A DNA stretch of 36,676 bases from Candidatus Sericytochromatia bacterium (GCA_018780035.1 JADMKE010000038.1:1-36676); one strand, 5' to 3'. Shown: positions 1-7,928, counted from the first letter of the stretch. Program-made: numbers and translations. Notes: generated from the sequence alone by a model not told the origin.

Positions 1-24
1 CGCTCAGAAGTTGCTTAGAAGCCC

Positions 25-40
25 ATCCCGTTCACGGGAT
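25..40 (-). terminator. Possible hairpin downstream of the CLCA-like gene
   Basis: A perfect 6-bp stem (ATCCCG / CGGGAT) with a 4-base loop lies 8 bases past the stop codon of the CLCA-like lipoprotein gene. No run of T follows it on either strand, so it is not a canonical intrinsic terminator. It may be an mRNA 3'-end stabiliser or chance. Confidence 0.25.
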
Positions 41-48
41 TGGGAGTG

Positions 49-1812
49 TCACGGCGTTGGGATTTTGAGCTCGGGCAAAAATGTGCCAATTTCGATGCTG
101 CTGCTCACAGGCAAAACCACATTGGTCTGGGTATCGCGCTCTAATTTTTTAATCTCCTTGAGGATCAAGGGCGGATGGTGATTGGGTGTCGCCACCCCAA
201 CTCGAAAGGCATAGAGATCCCAGCTGGAATTTTTTTCGACCACCCCGGGTGTTAAAGGATTGTCAAAACGCGAGGCAAGGGTTTGATTGCCCGTGGGATT
301 GTGATTGCCCTTCCAACAGAACTCGGCCACAGAGCAAGACATGACCGAATTCGGGCAGTAATTTGTGCTGGAGCGATCAAGCCCCACATCCAGATTTCCC
401 GCTTGGAACTCCGCATCGATTTGCCAAAACTGCAGGTATTCATCCAAAATAGCGTAGCGGTGATGGATCAGTTCGTGGGCCAGTACAAATCCGGGGTGAT
501 CCCTGAGGGTATTAAAACGCAGCCACCATTTTTTCTCCAACTCAATCAGAGCAAAAGGGGTTGCCCCGAAAACGGAATGTTCAGGGATAAAATCACTGGC
601 GATGGAGTTAGAATCGACCCGCACATCAATTTTGGCCAGGGGCTGGGCCTGACCCAGCAAAACTTTGAGACTGCGAATGCGGGTGTGCCCTGCTGTGATC
701 TGGTACAGCGACAACGAGGCATACTTGGCAATTTCAGTCATTTGATCGAGCAAGGTCTGCGGGCCAGCCATGCCATATTCAGCGGGTGGGCGCGGAAAAC
801 GCACAGTTAAATCAACCAACTCTTTGACTTCGTTGACACTGAAACGGGTATGCAGGGCCTCTTTGTGATTGCCTGGGGTTTCCAGAGTCACCAGCAGGGT
901 GTCCTGCTGCGAGGCTGGAATATGCACAAATCCCTGATTGCCAGCATCAATGCGTTCATCGGGCGCAGCGCCTTCATTCGGAAAGAAAAACCCCCGGCTC
1001 TCATGATTGACATACACGGTGCTGGGCCCGTCTGCGATGATGTCGAGGTCTTTGCCCTGAACGCCCGTGACTGTGAAAAAATGCAATTGGGCCTGGTTGC
1101 CTGGGTGCGAAAAAACCTCGATCGGCTGATTAAGCGTGACGGGCATACTCTTGACCTGATCCCCCAAGGCTGTGACTTTGGCAGGGAATGTGCCGCCTGA
1201 ATTCTTTTTGCCCACAGCCCGCAGCGTAACATCGGGTTTCTCGCCATTGCCATCCCAATTTAATTCCAAAATGGCAACGTTGCCATTGACCAGCACCGTA
1301 TTTGAATTGCGGAGGTTTTTCAAGATTTGACCCGAACCCGATTTGACGAGCAGACCATTGCCTTCGACATCGGGCAATGGTGCTTTAAATTCAATATCCA
1401 GCGCAAATTGGCTGGTGGGACCCGCATAAAATTCATGGCGGCGTCCAATCATCGGGGCACCCACAGAGCCAAAATTAAACGGCATGCGGGCATTGTAGAG
1501 ATCGGGCAAAATCGCGAGAACATCCCCCGGAGATGCCGATGCCAGAACGGGGATCGGGCTCTGCTGGCCCGGTGGCCGAAACAAACTGGGACGGGGCGAG
1601 GGAATTTGCAGACCACCCGAGGGAGTGGAACTGGGTTTGCCTTGGGTTTCTGCTTGGGGCATGACTTGATTGGGGGTTGAATTGTGCTCAGAATCAGCAG
1701 GGTTGAAGAGGCGCTCTAAGTCGCCGGGATTACAGGCCTGAAGCAGACAGATACTGAGGGTCAAGCACATAAACAGGGAAGACCGCTGGAACTTTTTACC
1801 GCAATTGGACAT
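49..1812 (-). CDS. CLCA-like zinc metalloprotease lipoprotein
   Basis: A 587-residue lipoprotein. The N-terminus is basic then hydrophobic and ends in a lipobox (LLQAC, Cys27), so the mature protein should be lipid-anchored. A Pro/Ser/Gln-rich linker (about 35-90) follows. Near residue 446 is HELIHHRYAILDEY, which fits the HExxHxxxGxxDE zinc signature of the CLCA (calcium-activated chloride channel regulator) metalloprotease family with Ala replacing Gly. Downstream, a stretch with SCSVAEFCWKGNHN and a later SSWDLY resembles the conserved Cys-rich 'VxEFC...HN...STWD' segment of CLCA N-terminal domains. That second match makes CLCA more likely than a generic HExxH peptidase. CLCA proteins are known to self-cleave; whether this one does is inference. 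The ATG is preceded by an AGAAGGG ribosome site. It follows the ACMSD gene on the same strand after about 100 bases, so it may be read from its own promoter or from that operon. Confidence 0.7.
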   Translation of the reverse strand: MSNCGKKFQRSSLFMCLTLSICLLQACNPGDLERLFNPADSEHNSTPNQVMPQAETQGKPSSTPSGGLQIPSPRPSLFRPPGQQSPIPVLASASPGDVLAILPDLYNARMPFNFGSVGAPMIGRRHEFYAGPTSQFALDIEFKAPLPDVEGNGLLVKSGSGQILKNLRNSNTVLVNGNVAILELNWDGNGEKPDVTLRAVGKKNSGGTFPAKVTALGDQVKSMPVTLNQPIEVFSHPGNQAQLHFFTVTGVQGKDLDIIADGPSTVYVNHESRGFFFPNEGAAPDERIDAGNQGFVHIPASQQDTLLVTLETPGNHKEALHTRFSVNEVKELVDLTVRFPRPPAEYGMAGPQTLLDQMTEIAKYASLSLYQITAGHTRIRSLKVLLGQAQPLAKIDVRVDSNSIASDFIPEHSVFGATPFALIELEKKWWLRFNTLRDHPGFVLAHELIHHRYAILDEYLQFWQIDAEFQAGNLDVGLDRSSTNYCPNSVMSCSVAEFCWKGNHNPTGNQTLASRFDNPLTPGVVEKNSSWDLYAFRVGVATPNHHPPLILKEIKKLERDTQTNVVLPVSSSIEIGTFLPELKIPTP

Positions 1813-1910
1813 AACAGGAACCCTTCTCTTGATAGGCTAAAAATAAGCGCGCAAAGATTCAGGTTCTGCCCCTCTGTATCAATTCAGTAAAGCGTCTTTG
1901 TTTAAGCTTG

Positions 1911-2927
1911 TCAATTGCAGCAAAAATGCTGGGATTCGCGTCCGAGCCACTCCAGGGCATTGCTAAAGAGCAATTTCTCCCGCAGTTCAGGCGAAATCTC
2001 AGGCATCGACTCAATCAGGCTGCCGGGATGATCTTCACCCAGCGGGAAGGGATAATCGCTGCCCAAAATGATTCGGTTTTCGCCGAAGATCTCCAAGAGG
2101 CCGCGCATCGAACCGGCGTCGTGCACCAGTGAATCGACCCAGAACTGCCGGATATACTCACGGGGATTGCGGATTTGGTTCACGGCACAGAGATCGGGCC
2201 GAACCTGAAAGCCATGTTCAATCCGACCCACCAAACAGGGAAAAGACCCACCCCCATGGGCAAAGGCCAAACGCAGCTTGGGCAGACGCTCCATCACGCC
2301 ACCAAAGATCAGCGAACAAATCGCGGCAGCGGTTTCAAAGGGCATGGCCACCAACCAGGGCAGCCAGTATTTTTGCAGATTTTTCACGCCGCGCATGTCC
2401 CAAGGGTGGACAAAAACTGCAGCGCCCAGGTCTTGGCAGGCCTCTAAGATCGGAAAGAGCGCAGGCTCATCGAGATTCCAATCGTTGACATGGGTACCAA
2501 TTTCAATCCCGGCAAAGCCCAATTCGGTCATGCAGCGCTCGAGTTCGGCAATGGCCAATTTGGGTTCTTGCAAAGGCAAGGTGCCCAGGGCCACAAAGCG
2601 GCGGGGGTTCTCCCGCACGACTTCGGCCAAGTGATCGTTGAGATAGCGCGAAACTTCGAGGGCGTCTTCGGGCACGGCCCAATAATTAAACAAAACCGGA
2701 ATGGTGGACAAAACCTGTACATCGACCGCGTGTTGATCGCATTCCAGCAGGCGCACAGCCGGGTCCCAGCAATTGCTGTCGATTTCGCGAAAGACCTTGC
2801 CCCCTTTGACCATCAAGGCCTTGCCAGGTGTGTGGTGGTGCAACTCGACAAAGCCGGGGTAGCCAAATTTTTCGACAAAATTGGGCAGCTTTTCGGGCAA
2901 AATATGGGTGTGGATATCTATTTTCAT
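1911..2927 (-). CDS. 2-amino-3-carboxymuconate-6-semialdehyde decarboxylase (ACMSD), amidohydrolase family
   Basis: A 338-residue metal-dependent amidohydrolase that should decarboxylate 2-amino-3-carboxymuconate-6-semialdehyde (ACMS) to 2-aminomuconate semialdehyde, drawing the product of 3-hydroxyanthranilate dioxygenase away from quinolinate and NAD. The protein opens with the HxH metal motif (DIHTH, His6 and His8). It later has VHPWDM and AHGGG histidines and the Asp of GSDYPFPLGE, matching the ACMSD zinc ligand pattern. Length is normal for the family (about 335). The ATG at 2927 overlaps the stop of the dioxygenase gene (ATGA) and has a GGAGG site 7 bases upstream, so a longer reading frame starting further upstream is not preferred. 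Third gene of the ridA-haaO-acmsd operon. The symbol nbaD is used for this function in some bacteria. Confidence 0.9.
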   Translation of the reverse strand: MKIDIHTHILPEKLPNFVEKFGYPGFVELHHHTPGKALMVKGGKVFREIDSNCWDPAVRLLECDQHAVDVQVLSTIPVLFNYWAVPEDALEVSRYLNDHLAEVVRENPRRFVALGTLPLQEPKLAIAELERCMTELGFAGIEIGTHVNDWNLDEPALFPILEACQDLGAAVFVHPWDMRGVKNLQKYWLPWLVAMPFETAAAICSLIFGGVMERLPKLRLAFAHGGGSFPCLVGRIEHGFQVRPDLCAVNQIRNPREYIRQFWVDSLVHDAGSMRGLLEIFGENRIILGSDYPFPLGEDHPGSLIESMPEISPELREKLLFSNALEWLGRESQHFCCN

Positions 2928-3454
2928 TTTTCCTCCGAAGGGGAGACGGGCCGTTCCATGACTGTGCCACATTGGCTGCAAGTGGTACGGGCAGGGTCGC
3001 TAAAAAAACGCTCAAAGACGGGAGGCAATTGACTGACAATGTCGGTGACGGGCAAGAACTCCTCGTAGAGCTTGTGCCCACAGTTTTCACAATACCACTG
3101 AAAGCCATCAATTTCGTCGGCCCGGCGCTTGCGCTCGATCACCAGCCCGACGGTGTGAGCCGGGCGGCGGGGCGAGTGCGGCACATTGCCCGGCAAGAGA
3201 AAAATCTCGCCCTGGCGAATCGGTAAATCGCGGGGCTGGCCCTGCTCGATCACTCTGAGGGTGATATCCCCTTCGAGCTGGTAAAAGAACTCTTCACCCT
3301 GGTTAATATGATAATCTTTGCGCGTATTCGGCCCACCCACCACCATGATAATAAACTCGGTGTCTTGCCAGACCACCTGATTGCCCACAGGCGGCTTGAG
3401 CAATTCGCGGTGTTCTTCGATCCACTGCATAAAATTAATCGGGATGGGCAGCAT
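2924..3454 (-). CDS. nbaC: 3-hydroxyanthranilate 3,4-dioxygenase
   Basis: A 176-residue cupin, the usual length of the bacterial enzyme. It opens the ring of 3-hydroxyanthranilate with O2 to give ACMS. The iron ligands His49, Glu55 and His93 are in place. So are the substrate-binding arginines (Arg45, Arg97) and the active-site Glu107. The C-terminal rubredoxin-like second metal site of bacterial enzymes is intact (Cys122, Cys125, Cys159, Cys162). Its start lies inside the last 20 bases of the RidA-family gene and its stop overlaps the ACMSD start, so the three are translationally coupled. Neither kynureninase nor the aminomuconate semialdehyde dehydrogenase is in this window, so the pathway must be completed elsewhere. 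Confidence 0.95.
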   Translation of the reverse strand: MLPIPINFMQWIEEHRELLKPPVGNQVVWQDTEFIIMVVGGPNTRKDYHINQGEEFFYQLEGDITLRVIEQGQPRDLPIRQGEIFLLPGNVPHSPRRPAHTVGLVIERKRRADEIDGFQWYCENCGHKLYEEFLPVTDIVSQLPPVFERFFSDPARTTCSQCGTVMERPVSPSEEK

Positions 3455-3974
3455 GGGAGGCTCCTTGAACAGATTGAGTGGTTTGGGTGGATTTCAATTC
3501 GGCCAGGCATTTGAGTTCAATCGCAATCGGCGTGGGCAAAGCGCCCACCTCAACGGTGGTGCGGCAGGGGCGTGTAGCCGGATCAGGGAAATACTCAGCC
3601 CAGAGGGAATTAAAGGTCTGAAAATCTGCCTGCATATCGGTGAGATAGACTGTGACATCGACAAGATCTTCCCAGCGGGCCCCCGCTTCTTCTAGCACCA
3701 TGCGCACATTGGCAAAAACCGAATGGCATTGGAGCAAGATATCGTAAGCCAGAATTTCGCCGTTTGAACCGAGGGTGACGCCCGGAATGGTTTTGCTGCC
3801 GCGCTGCCGGGGTCCCAAACCAGACAAAAAGAGCAAATTGCCCACGCGCCGGGCATGGGGATAAGCCCCCACGGGCTCAGGCGCACGTTGGCTTTCCCAT
3901 GAAGCAATTTCGAGGGAAGACGTTTCGAATGCGGGCGTTTCGAATGCAGATAAGGGCTCAGAGACAGACGACAT
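3435..3974 (-). CDS. RidA-family protein, probable 2-aminomuconate deaminase
   Basis: A 179-residue protein with a YjgF/YER057c/UK114 (RidA) domain from about residue 31 (GAYPHARRVGNLLFLSG) through the conserved TRPCRTTVEVGALP segment, whose Arg is the usual ligand-carboxylate contact. Generic RidA proteins hydrolyse enamine/imine intermediates. Here the operon with the dioxygenase and ACMSD points to the deaminase that converts 2-aminomuconate to 4-oxalocrotonate (as NbaF/AmnD). The first 30 residues are an extension with a duplicated AFET(P/S) unit, caused by a tandem 15-bp DNA repeat at 3921-3950. The ATG has an AAGGAAG site just upstream, and no alternative start sits closer to the domain. 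First gene of the operon. Confidence 0.82.
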   Translation of the reverse strand: MSSVSEPLSAFETPAFETSSLEIASWESQRAPEPVGAYPHARRVGNLLFLSGLGPRQRGSKTIPGVTLGSNGEILAYDILLQCHSVFANVRMVLEEAGARWEDLVDVTVYLTDMQADFQTFNSLWAEYFPDPATRPCRTTVEVGALPTPIAIELKCLAELKSTQTTQSVQGASHAAHPD

Positions 3975-3997
3975 CTTACTTCCTTGTTTTTAAACAG

Positions 3998-4005
3998 ACT
4001 ATACT
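3998..4005. promoter_or_regulatory. Overlapping divergent -10 elements between the RidA operon and a small lipoprotein
   Basis: Two -10-like hexamers face each other and share bases: TATACT (4000-4005) on the + strand and TATAGT (4003-3998) on the - strand. The space between the flanking genes is only about 65 bases, so the two polymerases could not bind at once. No strong -35 is visible for either: the best on the - strand is TTGCGG with a long 19-base spacer. Inferred from sequence only. Confidence 0.4.
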
Positions 4006-4011
4006 GGAATA

Positions 4012-4044
4012 ATGGTATTGTACCGCAAAAAAAGAGGCTTATGA
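4012..4044 (+). CDS. Possible leaderless 10-codon leader peptide
   Basis: An ATG lies exactly 6 bases after the TATACT hexamer and opens a 10-codon frame (MVLYRKKRGL). Its TGA overlaps the ATG of the downstream lipoprotein gene as ATGA. The geometry predicts a leaderless transcript on which ribosomes read the mini-ORF and reinitiate on the lipoprotein. The frame is too short for composition to support it; positional evidence only. Confidence 0.3.
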   Translation: MVLYRKKRGL

Positions 4045-4430
4045 TTGAGATTTTAGCGCAAACAGCCCTCCGTCCATTCCGTCTGCTTACACGGGACCAG
4101 CCGCTCTTGGCCTTGGTTTGTCTGCTTCTCTGTCTGGGTTGCTCAAGCCCCACAAAGACAGAGTTCAATCTGAGCAAAAATCAGGAAATAGCATTGGTCT
4201 ACTCAGGCTCAGGCCATGTGCATGGCCTCGATTTGGAAATGCAAGGCCATGGCCACGGGGAGTTGGAATTACACGAAGGTGACAAAAAATACACCGGTTG
4301 GAAGTTGCAGGGCGACTTCAAAGAGAGTTACCACGGCGATTGGTATGCCGCTGGTGGCAGATTGGTCTGGAAACCCAGTCCCAATCAAACCCAGAACCAA
4401 CTCCAATTAAACTACCAATTTCGTGACTAA
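4041..4430 (+). CDS. Small lipoprotein of unknown function
   Basis: A 129-residue protein with a hydrophobic N-terminal segment ending in a lipobox (LCLGC), so a lipid-anchored envelope protein is likely. The mature part is hydrophilic, rich in Gly and His near the start (VHGLDLEMQGHGHGELELHEG), then YTGWKLQGDFKESYHGDWYAAGGRLVWKP, which looks like short beta strands. I do not recognise the family. The ATG at 4041 is preferred over in-frame starts further upstream because it places the signal peptide correctly and follows AGAGG, though with a short spacer. The gene ends 3 bases from the convergent MFS gene. Confidence 0.65.
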   Translation: MIEILAQTALRPFRLLTRDQPLLALVCLLLCLGCSSPTKTEFNLSKNQEIALVYSGSGHVHGLDLEMQGHGHGELELHEGDKKYTGWKLQGDFKESYHGDWYAAGGRLVWKPSPNQTQNQLQLNYQFRD

Positions 4431-4433
4431 AGC

Positions 4434-5633
4434 CTAATCATTGGCCTCAATGGCTGCATAAGCAGGTAAATTTCGGGCAGCCAGTGCCCAATAAATTAAA
4501 AACCCCAATAAAACGACGGTCAAAAATCGGTAACCGCTAAAAATATCCCAACGGGTGGTAATTTGACCAAAAGCCAATCCCACAGCGACTGCCAATAAAC
4601 TGGTCAGCAAATGGGCAAACGACTCCACCGTGGCACGGTGGCTGGAAGGCGTGCGGTGGTGCAAATAACCTGTGGTCAATGGTTGACTCAGCCAGACACA
4701 GGCCAAGGCCAAAAACAGTGGCAGCAACCCCCAGAGTGAGCGCAGGGCCGCTGCCCAGAGCAGAAAAAGGGCAAAACCCCCCAAGAGTCCGGCAAAGAGC
4801 CAGCGGGGCTGTTTGATCTCTTTGAACCGGTAAGCCAAACTGCGAAACCCGGCCTCCCCGCCCATATAACAGGCATAAAAGAGACCAAAATACGCCACGG
4901 GCACCCCCACCCCCTGCATGTAAATTTGCAGGTATTCATCGACATATTGAAAAACCGCCGCCAAACAGGTCGCCAAGAGCACGATTTTTTGCAAAACTGG
5001 CTGGCCGCGCAAAAAAGTCAGGGCCTCGCCCATATGCGCCCAGAGATTCTCAGCCATGACAGGCTCCCCCTGTTTGGCCGGTTCATGCAGACTCAAAGCC
5101 GTGCCAAAAGCCAGCACCACCCCCAGCAGCGAGAGCCAATAGGGCGAGGTCAACCCCCAGCGCACAGCCACCCAAGCCCCGCCCAAGGCGCCGATTAAAC
5201 CAGCCAGACTCTCCCAAAGACCAATCCGGCCCAATTGGCGCTCAAAGTCGCTCTGTTCACCCGTTTCGAGCAGGGAATCGTAGAGCAGGGCATTGGCTGT
5301 GCCACTCGCCAAGGCCCCCCCGAGGGCTGCAGCCAATGCCGAAGCCAAAAACCCCCAAAGATTAAAGGCAAAGATCAACAAAAAAAACTCAAAGAAAATA
5401 CAAAAAGAGCTGAGCAATAAGGTCTTTTTGCGGCTCCAGCGATCAGCCAGTGCCCCGGTTGGCACCTCCAAAACCAAAGCTGCCAGCGCATAAAAGATTT
5501 CGACGGTGACCATGTCCTGCACACTTAAGCCCCGCGACAGACCAAAAACCCGCTCGATCACGTAGGCAAAAACCAAGCTGTGGCCAAACCAATAGAGCCT
5601 GAGTTTCCAGAGATTGGCACGGGCCGGATTCAC
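4434..5633 (-). CDS. MFS transporter
   Basis: A 399-residue integral membrane protein with about 12 hydrophobic segments. An MFS motif A (GALADRWSRKKT) sits between the second and third helices, around residues 60-71. Substrate cannot be told from sequence. The start is GTG, 2 bases after the stop of the upstream GT41 glycosyltransferase gene and with no clear ribosome site, so translation is probably coupled to that gene. The pairing suggests, without proving, a role in handling the sugar donor or a glycosylated product. Confidence 0.85.
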   Translation of the reverse strand: MNPARANLWKLRLYWFGHSLVFAYVIERVFGLSRGLSVQDMVTVEIFYALAALVLEVPTGALADRWSRKKTLLLSSFCIFFEFFLLIFAFNLWGFLASALAAALGGALASGTANALLYDSLLETGEQSDFERQLGRIGLWESLAGLIGALGGAWVAVRWGLTSPYWLSLLGVVLAFGTALSLHEPAKQGEPVMAENLWAHMGEALTFLRGQPVLQKIVLLATCLAAVFQYVDEYLQIYMQGVGVPVAYFGLFYACYMGGEAGFRSLAYRFKEIKQPRWLFAGLLGGFALFLLWAAALRSLWGLLPLFLALACVWLSQPLTTGYLHHRTPSSHRATVESFAHLLTSLLAVAVGLAFGQITTRWDIFSGYRFLTVVLLGFLIYWALAARNLPAYAAIEAND

Positions 5634-5635
5634 AT

Positions 5636-7852
5636 TTAACCGCGTTTCAAGCTGCGCACCCAGTCAATCAGGGCCGCCGTGCTTTGCGTTTGACCAAAGA
5701 GTTGAGGCTGGCGCTCAGCCAATTGATTGCGGCACAAGCGATTCCACTCGGGCTCACTCGCCAATTGCACAGCTTTGCGGGCATAGTCGGCCAAATCTGT
5801 GGCCACACCAAAATCCAGTCCCATCGCCTGGTAGAGCCCCGCTCCCCCACGCCCACGCTGAAAAGGCGCTGGCCAAGTGACCACGGGCAAAGCGCGTGAA
5901 AAAGCCATATACAGGGTATTGCCCCCCCCAAAATGGGGTGTATCGAGAACCACATCGGCGTTTTCAAGCAGGGCCATAAAGGTCTCCCAACGGGCCCAGG
6001 GCAAGAATCGAATCCGAGCAAAATCTGGCCTGGGCAATTGCCGCTGCAAACGTGCCTGCAAAATTTGGTGCAAAAGGCTGTGATGATACTGAAAGAGCAG
6101 GATTTCTGCCCGCGGATCGCTGGCCAGAATCTCGGCCAAAACCGCGTCAAAATCTGGGTGCAGCTTGAACAGGGTCATCGGGCAAAAATAGAGATGGGCC
6201 GACTCAGACAGGCCCAATTCAGCCCGCGTACGCGAAACGCTGCGCCGGGGAGGGGCCGTATAGTTCACGGGCACGCCGGGTAAGGTAATCAGGGTTTCGG
6301 AATAATGAAGCTGGGCCTCGGCGGTTTCGAGACTGCTGTGGGAAATAAAATAATCGACGTTGGGAATTCCACTGGTGACGGGGTGCCCCGACAAAACGGC
6401 CTGGTGGGGGGCCAGACGGGCAAAAGCCAAAAGCCAGGAGAAAGAGTCCATACCCAGCTCCGGGTAAATCAGCAGATCGAGCTGCTGTTCAAGCAAGGTT
6501 TGGCGGGCTTCGGCCAAACTCTCAGGCAAATAAACCAATTTCAGCCTTTGTGCCAATGTATGTGTCACCGCATCGGGCTGGGCTGCCGGGGTTAAAAAGA
6601 GCGTGACCGCCCAATCAGGCTCAGCAGCCAAAGCCTGGATCATGGAGCCAAAACAATGGGTCACTGAATGGTCCTGAAAAAAAGCGGAGACCAGCCCAAT
6701 TCGCAGTGGGCCGCGTGGGGAGGCCTGCAAGGGGGGAGCGAGATCCAAAACCGGGGCCAAAAGGCGCGCCAAGCGGCTGTTGATGTCGCGATCATTCTGA
6801 CCTTGGTAGGCCAAATAAAAGGGGGTAAGCCCCATCAGTTCACGCTCGGGCACAGCCACTTGCAAATCAAGGCCCTGCAAAGCGTTTAAACATTCAAACA
6901 ATTGCGCGCGGTAAGTTTCAATTTCAGATTGATCGGCATAGACACGGGGCAGGATCAGAGACTGCCGCAAGGCCAGCAAAGCGCGTTCACTGGCAGGGGT
7001 GGGCCAAAAGGCCGGATCGGTTTGGGCGGGCCGCAAGAGCATCGGCTGTTGGCCCAGGGCCCGCTGAACAGCCTGGCGAGCAGCCAGGGTTTGCCCATTC
7101 TCCTCGTATAACATGCCCAGATTGTACCAGCCCTCGGCATAATCGGGCCGTGTCTCTACGGCCCGTTGGTAAGCCTCCAGCGCCGCATTCATTTGGCCAC
7201 AGCTTTTGGCCAGACGCCCCAAATTGGTCCAGACCTCGGCAAATTCAGGGGCCCGTTGCAAGGCCTGCTCAAAGGCCCGACGGGCCGCTTCGGGCTGACG
7301 CAATTGAATCAAGATCAGTCCGGCTTCGTTGTGGGCATCGGCATTGTCGGGAGCCGCTGCCAGCCAGGCCTGGGCATGGCGGTAGGCATCCGACCAGCGT
7401 TTGAGTTTTTGGTAATAAAGTGTCAATTTGGTGTGCCAGCGCAGATCTTTTTGCAATTGGGAACAGCGCTCCCACAGCTCCACAGCCTCTGACAGTGCCT
7501 CTTTGAGCCAACAGACCTGCGCAAGATAATCCAGAGCCAAAACAAAATCAGGCTGAAAGCGCAGGGCCTGACGAAAATAATCCTCAGCCCGTGGATAAGC
7601 CGCTTGGCGAAAAGCCAAAAAACCCAAGCCAAACCAACTGGGGGCATGGGCTGGCAAACGGGCCAAGACGGCCTGGTAGTGATTCTGGGCCTCGGGCCAA
7701 TCCTGGGCTTGGCAGAGCACCCCCAAACGGTAATGCAGTTCCGGCTCATGGGGATATTCAGCAAGCAAGGCCAACAACTGCGCACGGGCCTCGACTGGGG
7801 AGGCCTGCTGCAAAACCGGCTCAAGGGCCGCAAGGGCGTCTGAATAACTCAT
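5636..7852 (-). CDS. TPR-repeat GT41 (OGT/SPINDLY-like) glycosyltransferase
   Basis: A 738-residue protein. The first 290 residues are tetratricopeptide repeats (for example FAEVWTNLGRLAKSCGQMN and YAEGWYNLGMLYEENGQ). From about residue 380 comes the two-lobed GT41 domain. LRIGLVSAFFQDHSV matches the family's 'RIGYVSPDF..H' element, GHPVTSGIPNVDYFISH near 490 matches 'G.PGT.GLP..DY..', and DTPHFGGGNTLYMAFSRALPVV near 636 matches the nucleotide-sugar-binding 'DT.P.NG.TT..DAL..G.PVV' segment. Eukaryotic OGT and plant SPINDLY glycosylate Ser/Thr of cytoplasmic proteins; bacterial relatives are often protein glycosyltransferases. The start at 7852 is chosen over a frame beginning 54 bases upstream because the -10 hexamer TATTCT lies 6 bases before it. 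Confidence 0.85.
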   Translation of the reverse strand: MSYSDALAALEPVLQQASPVEARAQLLALLAEYPHEPELHYRLGVLCQAQDWPEAQNHYQAVLARLPAHAPSWFGLGFLAFRQAAYPRAEDYFRQALRFQPDFVLALDYLAQVCWLKEALSEAVELWERCSQLQKDLRWHTKLTLYYQKLKRWSDAYRHAQAWLAAAPDNADAHNEAGLILIQLRQPEAARRAFEQALQRAPEFAEVWTNLGRLAKSCGQMNAALEAYQRAVETRPDYAEGWYNLGMLYEENGQTLAARQAVQRALGQQPMLLRPAQTDPAFWPTPASERALLALRQSLILPRVYADQSEIETYRAQLFECLNALQGLDLQVAVPERELMGLTPFYLAYQGQNDRDINSRLARLLAPVLDLAPPLQASPRGPLRIGLVSAFFQDHSVTHCFGSMIQALAAEPDWAVTLFLTPAAQPDAVTHTLAQRLKLVYLPESLAEARQTLLEQQLDLLIYPELGMDSFSWLLAFARLAPHQAVLSGHPVTSGIPNVDYFISHSSLETAEAQLHYSETLITLPGVPVNYTAPPRRSVSRTRAELGLSESAHLYFCPMTLFKLHPDFDAVLAEILASDPRAEILLFQYHHSLLHQILQARLQRQLPRPDFARIRFLPWARWETFMALLENADVVLDTPHFGGGNTLYMAFSRALPVVTWPAPFQRGRGGAGLYQAMGLDFGVATDLADYARKAVQLASEPEWNRLCRNQLAERQPQLFGQTQSTAALIDWVRSLKRG

Positions 7853-7858
7853 CTGTTT

Positions 7859-7864
7859 AGAATA
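7859..7864 (-). promoter_or_regulatory. -10 element for the GT41 gene, predicting a leaderless mRNA
   Basis: TATTCT on the - strand is followed by exactly 6 bases (AAACAG) and then ATG at 7852. There is no ribosome-binding site. No good -35 hexamer is seen 16-18 bases upstream. The identical GTTATTCT octamer occurs on the + strand at 7921-7928. Confidence 0.45.
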
Positions 7865-7920
7865 ACACGGCCAGCATTGCAGGCTGTAATTCGTTTGTAA
7901 GGACACTGTAAGTTAAAGGC

Positions 7921-7928
7921 GTTATTCT
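7921..7928 (+). promoter_or_regulatory. Candidate -10 element for aceBA
   Basis: GTTATTCT on the + strand mirrors the AGAATAAC at 7859-7866, making an 8-bp inverted repeat with 54 bases between the arms in the divergent space between the GT41 gene and aceBA. As a -10 (TATTCT, 7923-7928) it would give a leader of about 36 bases carrying the GAAAGGAG ribosome site of aceB. No convincing -35 is visible. The pair could instead be an operator for a dimeric regulator. Confidence 0.35.
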
